64,000 nucleotides of DNA from Syngnathus acus (taxonomy: Eukaryota; Chordata; Actinopteri; Syngnathiformes; Syngnathidae), in assembly GCF_901709675.1 (NCBI RefSeq), contig NC_051090.1, positions 10,120,842-10,184,841 on the forward strand, read 5' to 3'. Position numbers and translations under genes: made by a program. This document shows, in pieces, positions 47,922 to 58,200 of this stretch; positions within the stretch are counted from its first letter, which is position 1, and each line of letters opens with the position of its first letter. Under the pieces are notes generated by a model. The model worked only from the letters and a program-made list of their open reading frames with translations, had not been told where the DNA came from and made no database searches.

Positions 47922-50900
47922 ATGTGCTCTTTAAAGAGCATGAGGGAGGAACAGATCAGGACTTTAAGGGTGGTCTGCTTGGAAGCCGTCCACTATCATT
48001 TCAGTCTTGAAAAAATAGATGCAGCAGCGATTCTTAGTAAGTGGAACATTTATCTATTTTTGTTGTTGATGGCGCCTCAAACTGTAATGCAAGCGCGAAA
48101 GCGGCACATAAGACAAAGGGTCACAAAAAATCCCATTCCTTTGAGAGAATGGACTTTTTTCTGTGTCCCTCTCACTTATATTTTGTTTGCACCGCCTCAG
48201 GTGTGCCAGCAGACCTGTTGAAAGACCTCCTTCCTTACATGAACCCGTGCCAGCTGGATCAGCTTCAGCCAGAGCTCGAGCGCAAAGGAGTGTCCACCTA
48301 TTCGGCATGGATGAAGATATACCAAAGGTTGGCCGGCAGGGACACGAGATTCCAGCAAAAGACCTTTGACACTTCACAGGAGGTAAAAGTGGAAGTGATG
48401 CAACGGATGTTTGCCCAATGGATGTTTTCCCAGCGTCTCCGCCGCCCATACGTCGACTTGGACATCTGGAATCACATGGACTTGCCCACGGTCCTCTCAA
48501 CGGCGGTCAAGTACGTCAAGCACGTGACGCTCAGCTCTGACATGGAGCTGGCCGTGAACTTGACAGCGGGGGATCCCCTTCTCTCCAGTCTGGAGAAGAC
48601 GGTGGAGTCGCTGAAGTTGGAGTGGACCGACAGTTCCACGTCCCGGGATTTGGACGAACTTTTCACCTTCTTGGTGCATCGCTTTTTGGACCACGGTGTG
48701 GTTAAACACGTCAGTGTGAATTCAGCTTTCGGCTGCTTCTTGACTTGGCTATTCTATGACCGTGACCATGTGTATAAACCTGCTGTGGAGCAGCAGAGAT
48801 GTTTAATAAACATCAGATATGATTCAGAAGAGTCAATGGATTCCGAAGAATTTGAGGATGAAAATGGTCCCCCTGCCAAACACTTGAAGACGGACAAGAC
48901 AGTGAGCTCCCGTTTCCATTGTTATGAAGTCTCTTACCCCGGCTGCGTGAAGCCGTGTCCGGTTGGAAAGATCCAAAGTCTGACAGTCACTGATTGCAAC
49001 TTGGACATGATGAAGGAGCTGGTCCAAATCCTGCCCACATTGGACAGCCTTACCACGCTGACGCTGGAAATGCCATTCCTTGCTTGCGGTTGGGCCCACT
49101 GACGGGTTTTCTTTGTTTTCTGAAATATTAAATGTCACACAGAGCAAATAATCCCAACGTTATAAAAAAGTTTAATGGAACACTTGTTTTTTTTTTTTTT
49201 TATAATACACAAGTGTTTTGTTTTTAAATCATAAATGTTATTTTAAACAAATTAATAAAAATAAAAAAATCAATAGATTAATTGATTATTAAAATAATTG
49301 GTAGTGTTGTTAGTGTTCAATTTAAAACTTCCTTAAAGTGTAAAAAGAACAGTTGACATTGAGACAGATTATCAATTTGTGAAAAAAGATGAATATTTGG
49401 ACAAATACTATCTTTTTGACCAACAGTGTTTTTTTCAGCTCATATATATTTTTTATGGATGTAAGCGTTTTGACATGTCACTGTCGTTGATTGTTCAAGT
49501 CGAACGCGACCTGACCATCTTGCTGGAGGACACCTTTACAACGGGGCTGGCGTCTTTGTCCTCACGTCCCCGCCGCTGCCTCCGTCGCGTGTCCATCCCC
49601 TCGATGCAGTGCACGGAGGATCTGCTTTTCAACCTGCTGCAAGCTTACCTGGAGCTGAAGGAGCTGCATGTGGGGGCCGTCGTCTACGCATACAAGAACA
49701 AAAAAAAGTTCAAAGGTGAGCTGGTGGCGGGAGGGGGTTCGAACGCGTTCAAACACCCCGAAGCTAAGGCAGCAGCAGTTGGACGGTCAATCGTTTTCAC
49801 TTTGGCTCCGCAGGCGAACTTGAACTGGAGCACCTGTCAGTCAATTTGTATGAGGACCAGCGGGACGCCGAGTTCCTCTTGACCGTGTTGCGAGTGTGCC
49901 CGCGTCTGGTCTCGCTGCATATTTCGGCCATACGCTTGCCCACCGGCCACTCCCTCAAGGAACTCCTCAACACACTCGCAGGTAAGCAGCCCCACTTGAT
50001 GATGTCAGGCTTCATTTTGCACAGGCTGAAAACGGGATTCCCTATCACGTTAGAAATTGCATTTCGATTAATCTGATCTCAAATTAACACTCAGCATTTG
50101 TTTTCATTTTTCAATGCGAATTTCTCCAATCTGATCTTCTATGATTGTCTTCATGATTCGTTCTGTTCATGTGTGCCTAGAGTCCAACATTCTGCTGACG
50201 AGTCTCAGCTTGCTGGACCTCAACTTGTCAGATTGTTTGGAGGAGATCATCAAGCTCCTGAGCGTCTGCAAGCTGGAAGGTGACACGTGGCTCTTTCGCC
50301 TGGCTTCATCCTCCATCTTTCCGCTTTATCCACCTTTTGTTGTTGTCCTTGTCTTCATCCTTCCTCCGCCTCCTCTGCCTTCTTGTCCTTCTTCTCATTC
50401 TCCTGCTTTGTGGTCTACCAGAGCTCCACCTCAAAGACTGTCGTCTTCTGGAATGTGCCGTGGACAAGGCCGAGAGTCTTCGTCAACTGGTGGACGCCCT
50501 GAAGACGCTGCCGTCCCTGCGCAAGCTCACCTTGTCTCACAATCGCCTGGGTAAGCGTCGCATTTTCACTGACGGCCAACTCGGCGAGTGTCTGACGCAT
50601 GTGTTTGTCTCCGCAGCCAAAGACGTGCACGTGCTGGCCCAGCTCTTCTCAGGACGCGCGCCCAGCTCGCTGGAGTACCTCCACGTCGGGTGAGTGCTCA
50701 GAAGAGCGGTTCCTCGTTTGCTTGAGGCGCAGCGAGGCAGCAGATTGGTAGATAGTGAAGGAGTCACCAAATTTTCTTGTGCTACACTCAACTCGTTAGG
50801 GTAAACAGGAAACAAAGAAAATGACACCTGTCTTTAAAACAAGGCCAAGAGCCTCCGCTCGCTTTATGCTAACATACAATAGCCACACAGGCTAACAATT

Positions 50901-51200
50901 ACTATCGATAGTGATATTTTTCCACTCGACGCAACGTATATCTGATTCCAAAATAACAATCCTCAATTGTTTTTGTCCAGAGCCAACTTCATTCAGCCAG
51001 CAGACCTGCTACTGTTGGCCGAGGCTTTGAGTTCGCATCCTCCTCAGCGCCAACTCACCTTGGACCTCACCACCAACCCGGGGGATCGCGACATCAACAC
51101 GTGGAAGGCGGCACTTGACAAGCTCCGCCCCTTCTGCCGTGTCCTCACCAATGAGTGGAACTCAAAAAACACCATGGCCGATTACATCAGCAACATGTGA
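47922..51200 (+). CDS. lrrc41: Leucine-rich repeat protein LRRC41 (MUF1), 635 aa
   Basis: LRRC41/MUF1 is an elongin BC-box protein that serves as a substrate receptor of cullin-RING ubiquitin ligases. Exons: 47922-48036, 48201-49088, 49500-49715, 49814-49981, 50181-50279, 50422-50550, 50617-50689, 50981-51200, joining to 636 codons. The N-terminus (TLRVVCLEAVHYHF) and VPADLLKDLLPYMNPCQLDQL through KGVSTYSAWMKIYQRL match the family's BC-box region. An acidic linker follows (YDSEESMDSEEFEDENGPP). The C-terminal half is made of leucine-rich repeats (LREL/LHLKDCRLLE, LRKLTLSHNRL, LEYLHVGANFI). The C-terminus WNSKNTMADYISNM mirrors the vertebrate LRRC41 end. It is shorter than human (812 aa), mainly in the linker. 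The exon 2/3 junction (TGCG|GTTGGG to TTCAAG|TC) is the least certain; an upstream in-frame acceptor at 49438 is possible. AATAAA at 51318-51323. Confidence 0.88.
49089..49499 (+). other. lrrc41 intron 2
   Basis: A strongly AT-rich stretch with T and A runs. It includes a TTTTTTTCAG at 49438 that keeps the downstream frame open and could be an alternative acceptor adding 21 codons to exon 3. Confidence 0.45.
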
Positions 51201-51836
51201 AGCGGTTGAAGGATACGTACGTAATCACCAAAGTCTTTTATTCAAGCGGAACGTCTGCTGTCTTTGCCAGGAAGGGAAAGCGATATGCTGGTGGCATGCT
51301 AGTCGCCGTGGACAAAAAATAAACACTGATGTCGTCATGAGGTGGTAAAATTGGAAAAACAAAAGTGAAATGCTGTGAACTTTTTGAATGACATTGAAGT
51401 GCATCCTGTGTTTCACTTTTAGAGACTTTGGTGTGTGGGGGGGGGGGGGGGGGGGGAGTTGAATCAACTCGTGACAACTAACGTACATGTGACTTCTTTT
51501 TTTTTTTTTTAAATACATTTTCTAAAAAAATTGAAAAACTGTCATGTGATATGTGAAAATTTTGTGAGGTAACAAATTAATTTGTGGCAAGAAAACGAGG
51601 CTGTTTCTTACTGCAGAAAGGCTGCTATCATCTTGAATAATCTGAACTATGACTCCTTTGTGATTGTTAAGCAAAAAAAACCAATACAAATTATTTTGTA
51701 ACACTTTATATCCAAGTTATAATAATATGATTAATATACAGTATATCAAGGATGTCAAAGTCGAACTAGAGTCAAGTCTTGCGTGTGACGTGACGATAAT
51801 GACAAAATTAGCAAAACAAAATTAGTCCTGTTAACT
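51201..51836. other. Tail-to-tail spacer lrrc41-ddx10
   Basis: Holds the presumed 3' UTRs of the two converging genes. It contains AATAAA for lrrc41 at 51318-51323, a 20-G homopolymer (51437-51456) and a T run near 51500. No clear poly(A) signal for ddx10 was found on the minus strand. Confidence 0.5.
51437..51456 (+). repeat. Poly-G homopolymer (20 G)
   Basis: A 20-base G run between the converging lrrc41 and ddx10 ends. It is hard to sequence and can form a G-quadruplex. Confidence 0.85.
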
Positions 51837-54500
51837 TCACGTGCGTCCCGAGAGCAGCCGCATGACCAGCTCCTCGTCCTCGGCCAGCGACAGGCCCGTG
51901 TCCAGCGATGCGTGTTCCTCCTCTTGCTGCTGCTGCCTTGCCTTCTTCCCGCTCCTCCGTGGTGCCTCATCTTCCTCACTGCTGCTGTAGCTGCGTTTAA
52001 CGGGTCCATCTTCATCCTCGGTGTCGTCACGCTGTCTGTCGGGGTCCGGCAGCGTGCTGGGGTCAAACTCCTCCTCGCCGCCGCTGGCCAGATACGCCAC
52101 CACCTCGTCGCTGTCATCCTCCGACTTGTCTGCGTGCTGCTTGCTGGCCTCCTTCCTGGCCGCTTTGGCCTTTAGCTTCTTCTCGCGGTGTTTGGCCTTC
52201 ACCTTGCGGCTATACTCCTGCTTGTCAAACTCCCGGTCCTCCCTCCTCAGCCGCTCCTTGGCCTTCTCCACGTTGATCCCCGACACGTCGTCTTCCTCCT
52301 GCGCCCCATCCTGGCTGGTGGCCAAGCTCTGTACGGGAGGCCAAACCTGGATGGCTTCCCCTTCCTCTGTGAAGGACACTTTAGTGTTGACTTTGAAGTT
52401 CCTTTTGAGGATCTTCTTGGCCTCTTTGTACTTGGTCATTTTTTGGGGCGCCTTCTTGATGGGCTCATCCACCTGGGTCTGGTGCTCTTCTTCATTCTTG
52501 AAGACATCCTTTCGTTTGACTGTGAGGAAGTCTATCTCTCTCAGGTCGTCATCGTCGGCATCCAGGAAGGGCGCTTTGGCCCGATCTTCATTATCACTGT
52601 CATCTTCAGATTCCTCTTGGTGAGGAAAATCGCCTCTTAATTGAGCTTTGAAGCTGCTCAGTTCCTCGTCTTCCCCTCGCTTTTCAGCCGTTCTCCCTGC
52701 CTCAGCTTTGTCGAGGAAGCGCACCCGCGGCGCCACGGCCAGGCCCAAGGACACCGCGTACTTGTGCAGCCGCAACTTGAAGACGTCAAACACGTCCTTG
52801 TTCCTCATCAGAAAGACGGAGCGCAAGTAAGAGACAAAGCAGCGCTGGGCGCGCTCCTTCTGCTCCTGCTCCTGAGCCAGGAAGGCCTCCAGCTTCTGCT
52901 GAACATTCTGGAGCTTTTCTGGATTCACCTGCCATCAACAAATCACATGAGCTTAGACGATGAGCAAGCAGAAAAAGACAAAAAAACGTAAATAAAACGC
53001 AAAGCTGAGAATGGGCGAGTACCGATACCAAGTAACAATACCAGCTTCATTTAACCATATCGATAATAGCAACGTTGACCAATACCAGTATCAATCACCC
53101 TATTAAGGTCTTCCTACGCAAAAACAAAAGTAAACACAAAGTTTCTGAGTTTTCTGCCCAGAAGAGAAAACTGAGCACACCTAGAGAGAGGCGGGACAAC
53201 CCACCTGGATCTTGTTGACGGGCACCTTCTTCTCTTGCAGCTGGGCAATCATGCCCGTCTGCTCGGAGGGCATCAGCAGCAGCAAGGCCTCGCCGCCCTC
53301 CTTGTACCTGGCCGTGCGGCCCACCCTGTGGATGTAGGTGTCTGCGTCCTCGGGGCAGTCGTACTGCAGCACCCAGTTGACGGCGGGGAAGTCCAGTCCC
53401 CTCGCGGCGATGTCCGTGGCAAAGAGCACGGCGTTATTCTTTCGCAGGAAGTCGTTGTAGACCTCCACCCGCTTCATCTGCTGCTGCTTGCCGTGCAACG
53501 CCAACACGGGGATGCCCGGCCGCAGGCGGCAGAAAATGCGGAACAAGTACTGCACCTCCTTGCAGCAGGCAAAGAACACTATGATCTTCTTCTTCAAGTG
53601 ACTTCGGATGAAGGAGAAGAGCATGTTGACCTTGTCATGGAGCTCGCACACGACGTAGCTCTGCTCCAGCGTGGCCGGCGTGCTGAACTTGGCCTTCTCA
53701 TGCACCCACACGTACTCTGGGTCCTTGAGGCTAAGTCGCGCCAGGTCTTTGACTGACTTGGTCTGTGTGGCGGAGAACAAAAGCGTCTGCCGGCCGACGG
53801 GGAGGTTCTCCACGATGGCGTTGAGCGTGCTGGCGAAGCCCATGTCCAGGATGCGATCGGCTTCGTCCAGCACCAGCATGCACAGGTCGGTCACGTGGAA
53901 GTCAGGCGTCTCATCCATGTGCTGCAGCAGCCTGCCCGGCGTGCAGATAACGATGTTGGTGCGGTGGATCTTCTCGGACTCGCCCTTCAGGTCCTTTCCA
54001 CCGATGATGAGGCCCGCTGAGAACTCGTGGTTCTTGCCCACCTTGCGGAGCACCTCGAAGGTCTGGTAGGCCAGCTCCCTGGTGGGAGAGATGATGAGGG
54101 CGCCCAGGCCGTCCACGGAGCTCCACTGCTGGCGGTACAGACATTCCAGCACCGGGACGAGGAAGGCTAAAGTCTTTCCAGATCCGGTCTTGGCGGCTCC
54201 CAGCACGTCCTTCCCCTGCAGCGCGAAGCCGATCGTCTGCCTCTGGATCTCAGTGGGCTGCCTGTACTGGTGCTTCTGGAGGGCTAAGAGGGTTTTCTTG
54301 GAAATTGGGAAGTCGGAGAACCTGATGACTTCCTTGCTGTCGATGTCGCCGTACCTGCTCACCAGCCGGTCGATCTTCTCTTGCTCGACCTGCCACTCCG
54401 GCTTCGTCTTGATTCGTTCACGCTTGACGCGAGCTTTCTTCAAGTTGTATTTCTTTTTCCATTGTTCGAAGTCTTTGATTGGATCCGACGTGTCGTCCAT
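51837..54500 (-). CDS. ddx10: DEAD-box RNA helicase DDX10 (795 aa) in only two exons
   Basis: Nucleolar ATP-dependent RNA helicase, orthologue of yeast Dbp4, needed for 18S rRNA processing. Exon 1 is 53205-54500 (432 codons), exon 2 is 51837-52928 (363 codons plus stop), with a 276-bp intron. Motifs by residue: Q-motif region with FSDFPISKKT at 61-70, motif I AAKTGSGKT (102-110), Ia PTREL (139-143), Ib TPGR (187-190), II DEAD (212-215), III SAT (243-245), V ATDIAARGLD (361-370), VI HRVGRTAR (391-398). Exon 2 encodes the conserved NPEKLQNVQQKLEAFLAQ region, RCFVSYLRSVFLM, LGLAVAPRVRFL, then an acidic/lysine-rich tail ending LDTGLSLAEDEELVMRLL. Human DDX10 is 875 aa in many exons, so this structure suggests a partly processed retrocopy or massive intron loss. 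The reading frame and all helicase motifs are intact. Confidence 0.95.
52929..53204 (-). other. ddx10: The single ddx10 intron, with a dispersed-repeat fragment
   Basis: GT-AG intron on the minus strand (CAG|GTGGGT to GGCAG|GTG), phase 0. About 100 bp (53010-53110) contains GGGCGAGTACCGATACCAAG and further ATACCAGTATC words. These resemble the dispersed repeat in cdh2 intron 2 near 23790-24075. Confidence 0.7.
53010..53110. repeat. Dispersed repeat fragment inside the ddx10 intron
   Basis: GGGCGAGTACCGATACCAAG, followed by ATACCAGC and ATACCAGTATC words, resembles the family seen at 23790-24075. It makes up more than a third of the intron. Confidence 0.5.
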
Positions 54501-55231
54501 TTTATTGATTTAAAATGAATGCATGCGGAGAAATGGTGAATGTGACGTAAGCGTCTTATAGCGTGGAGAAAATGTCGAGTTATAATGACGTCATTACAAA
54601 GTGCCACGGCAGTCTTCTTCTTTGTGTTTCCAAACTATAATTGAACATTAGCGCCACCCAAAGACCTCTCCTATTGCTGCGTTTTCTTGGTGTCAAAATT
54701 CTCATGCAGACAAAATCAATTTAATAAACCAATCTTACACAATTCCACTCAATTGCTCATCTCGCTCATACTTTAAACTTTATAATTATTTGTTTAATGA
54801 TTCTATTTCATTATGTAGTTCCCATTTACCCACATTAAGAGTTCCCTTTTTTAGTTCTTTATTCACAAGTATTTCCTCAGTACCTCCTCTGTTGCTCCCT
54901 GATTTTTCTTATCGAGATATCATGTAGAACTATTTATACCACATGAACTATTTTGAATAATGGCTTCATTCTGTTTATAAATCTAATCTTGTTCCTTTGG
55001 AAATGAACGAATTTAATTCGAGCGGAGGCGCTTCAGTTTTCACTTCAAACCGCCTGATGGCAGTCGTGAGCTTGTTAGTTCTAATCCAACCGCCAGTAGT
55101 GAGCGCGAAGAAGACGAGTGTCCATAGACCGTCTACATGACAAACAAGACGCCAATTTCGTCCCAAGCAAGTTCCAAATTGATCGTTTTGACGACCGCCA
55201 ACATCCCCGCGGTCCTTATGCCACGCACGGC
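54501..55231. promoter_or_regulatory. Head-to-head spacer of ddx10 and szt2
   Basis: The start codons of ddx10 and szt2 lie 731 bp apart on opposite strands, so promoters and 5' UTRs of both are expected here. The middle (54640-54960) is AT-rich. The szt2-proximal 200 bp is more GC-rich and contains an out-of-frame ATG at 55219 just before the szt2 start. Confidence 0.45.
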
Positions 55232-58200
55232 ATGGCAGAGAGACAGGACACTGAGGTGAGTTGAGCCCAACAAATGCTGTTGCAAGGACAGAAGTGGTGC
55301 ACTGGCTTAATTTCACTGTTGCTCCTGTTTTGTCACCAACTAACATCCAAGCAAGTGGATTTAAATAGCATCACATTTTGACACTGTCAACAAAAACTCG
55401 TATTTCATGGCTGCCACCTCGCTTGTGCTTGACAGCTAACGGGAGTGTGAGTTGATGAGGTTCACCTTGTGTCAGTGTGTTTGAGGGACTTCTTCATGGT
55501 GTCATTCATTAATTAGTCATGTTAAAAATAGGCGGGAAAATATGGCAACGACACGTCAATCCGTCATCATGATGTCATTGAAGTACTCTTTACCGATAGC
55601 ACGGGACCGCCGTAACTCTGTTACTTACTTTATCCTAAACTACCTGTAAGCTGCAAGACTCCACCACTAACAGCACCCTCAACTATCAGTAGAAATTAAA
55701 TGCAGCGAGCAAAGCTTGTTTTGTATAATGTCATTGTTTATTTTATAAATGGGTTCGAATCAGAATTTTGATTTTTGGCAAAAAAAAACGTCAATCATGT
55801 GTCCAGGTGGAAGATGCTGAGCATATTTACCTGCTGATGAAGGAGGAGTACAGCATCTCCAGGAATGTGCGTCTGGCCTGGTTTCTCGGGAAACTCAACC
55901 AAGTCATCAGGCCCGCGTCCGTTCCGGAGCTGGTGAGCTTCTTCTCCTCTTCGTTTACGTTCCCACCATCCAGCGACCGACCGCTGTCTTTCTCTCCATT
56001 GCAGCTCAACTCTGCCAACGAGTTGGACTTGTTGAGTGTTTTACCCAAAGGATGGCACCGGGACCCGCCGCCACACCCTCACCCCAATGCTGCCCAGCCC
56101 GCCCTGTTGGTGCCCTCCACTCACGCCACCTTCCTGGCACGCAGGTATCGCTTCATCATCGAGCTGGACCTCAGCCCGTCCACGGGGATCGTGGTGAGTC
56201 CCTCGCCTACGAACTGCACCCAAAATTATTACACACTCTTAAGTAGCCAATTGAGATTTTTTAAAATCTGTCTGAATTCAGTATATAAGCAAATGCTTTC
56301 CCTAGCTTTGTATTAGGATGCTAACGTGCTAACAGATGCACCGTTTCGCAGGATGACAGCACAGGGGAGATGATTTTCGACGAGGTTTTCCATGCCTTGT
56401 CCAGATGTCTGGCGGGTCTCGCCCAACCCTTCATGGTACCGGGCACCCAGCAGCTCTTCACGCCAAAGATCTTCACCACCATCCTGGTCTACTCCTCCAT
56501 TTTCGGCCTCACGTCCCATCAGGTCTCACTGTCCCGCCCTCCCCGGTGCCCAGGCGTTTTTGTTGGCTCAACTTGTAGGGCTGCTGCAGGTCCTGGTGCA
56601 GGGATGTCAACTGGAGCGAACGGACCTGGGCCACTTCCTGCATCACATCTACCAGCAGCTCAAAGTGGTGGAGAGCAACATCGCCCACGTTCTCAATCAG
56701 CAGCATGAAAGTGTAAGTCGCGACCTCGGCAACGTGAGCGAGACATTTTTTTTCCCCTAGTAATAATAATTTATTCTCGTCCTGTATCTAGTGCTCGTTG
56801 GAGTGCGGTCTCCATGGCAACGGCGCGGAGGATCAGCCTCCCAGGAGGCCGAGCATCTCTGTGGTGTCAGCAGACATGGGCCTGGTCAGCATGGTGCGGC
56901 AGGGCATTCTGGCACTGCAGCTGCTGCCTTCCAATTCCAGCGCCGGTGAGCTCGGCCGCCCTCGCTGCTTGTCTCACTCTTTCGGTGTGTCAACACGGGC
57001 CTAACCCCTTCCAGGCATCATCATCATCACGGACGGCGTGATGAGCGTCCCCGATGTCGTCGTGTGTGAAACGCTGCTCAACCAGCTGAGGAGCGCAACC
57101 ATCACATGCTCCTTTGTGCAGGTTCTCACTCCACTTGTCCCTATGTGAATTGTTCATTGCGCTCCACCGATTGCAATGTGACGAGGTCATCGGGCGTGCG
57201 GCCGTTTAGGTGGGAGGGCCGTACTCGTACGACTGCAGTTTTGGCTACATCCCCAACGTGGAACTGATGAAGTTCATCTCTGTGGCCACCTTCGGGTCCT
57301 ACCTGCCTAACTGTCCTCCGCTGGACCTGGAGAGCCACGACATGAACGCCTACCACAAGGCCTTCCTCAAGTACTCTTTCCTCAAGACCCCCGATGCCAT
57401 CAACTCGGACATCTTAAGCGGTGGGCCTCTAGCAAATTAGGACTCGTAAATGTATGACTTTGCTTGATTTAATTATGACTTTTCTTTCCGTGGAGTTACA
57501 AATTTTTAGCCATTTTCAATATTACAGCTTGTCTGAATTTATTTCCTGTTTTTAATGAGCTTTAGATTGAGAATTAAAGCTTGTAAATGTCCATATTTTC
57601 TTTTAAATTTGGTCTTGCAAGCTTGACTTTTTATGATTTCTTTCTTTGTGAAAGTACAACCTTTTACGTCTTTTTCCTCCAAAAGTTAAAAATGTAGATG
57701 TTTTTTTTCTTGTCAGGTGATTACAAATTGTCTAGTTAGTATATTGTTAAGGGTTCTAACCTGATTCTATATAATTGTTTCCTTCATTTTTTAAATGTAA
57801 GGTTCTGCCTTTTTTGTGTATGTTTTGCAGTGTCCCAGCACAAGCTGTTCAACGAGCACCTGGTGTCCACCAGTGGTAACCCAGCGCTGGCCATGCGCAG
57901 GAAGAAGCACACGGAGAAGGATGTGCACGCTCACCTCATCAGCGTGGTGTCTGTCAGGCTCAGGGAGGGCTACACCATTCGAGAGATCGGCCTCACCAAA
58001 GGCAAGTTGGTCCGGCACCGTGGTGAGCGGCTGCGACTTGAGCCTTGAGTCTTGCCTGCTTTCAGGCGGCAGCCAGCTGGAGGTGAAGCTGGTACTGCTG
58101 TGGAAGCACAACATGCACATCGAGTACGTGGCGTCGGCTCCGTGGCCGCTGGACCCCGCCAAGCGCAGCACCCGGGTGGAGGTAACCATGGAGGGCAGCT

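Noticed and set aside
52021-53756. Plus-strand frames of 170-200 codons opposite ddx10
   Set aside because: Shadows of the minus-strand ddx10 exons; Leu/Ser-rich translations of antisense acidic and basic tracts.
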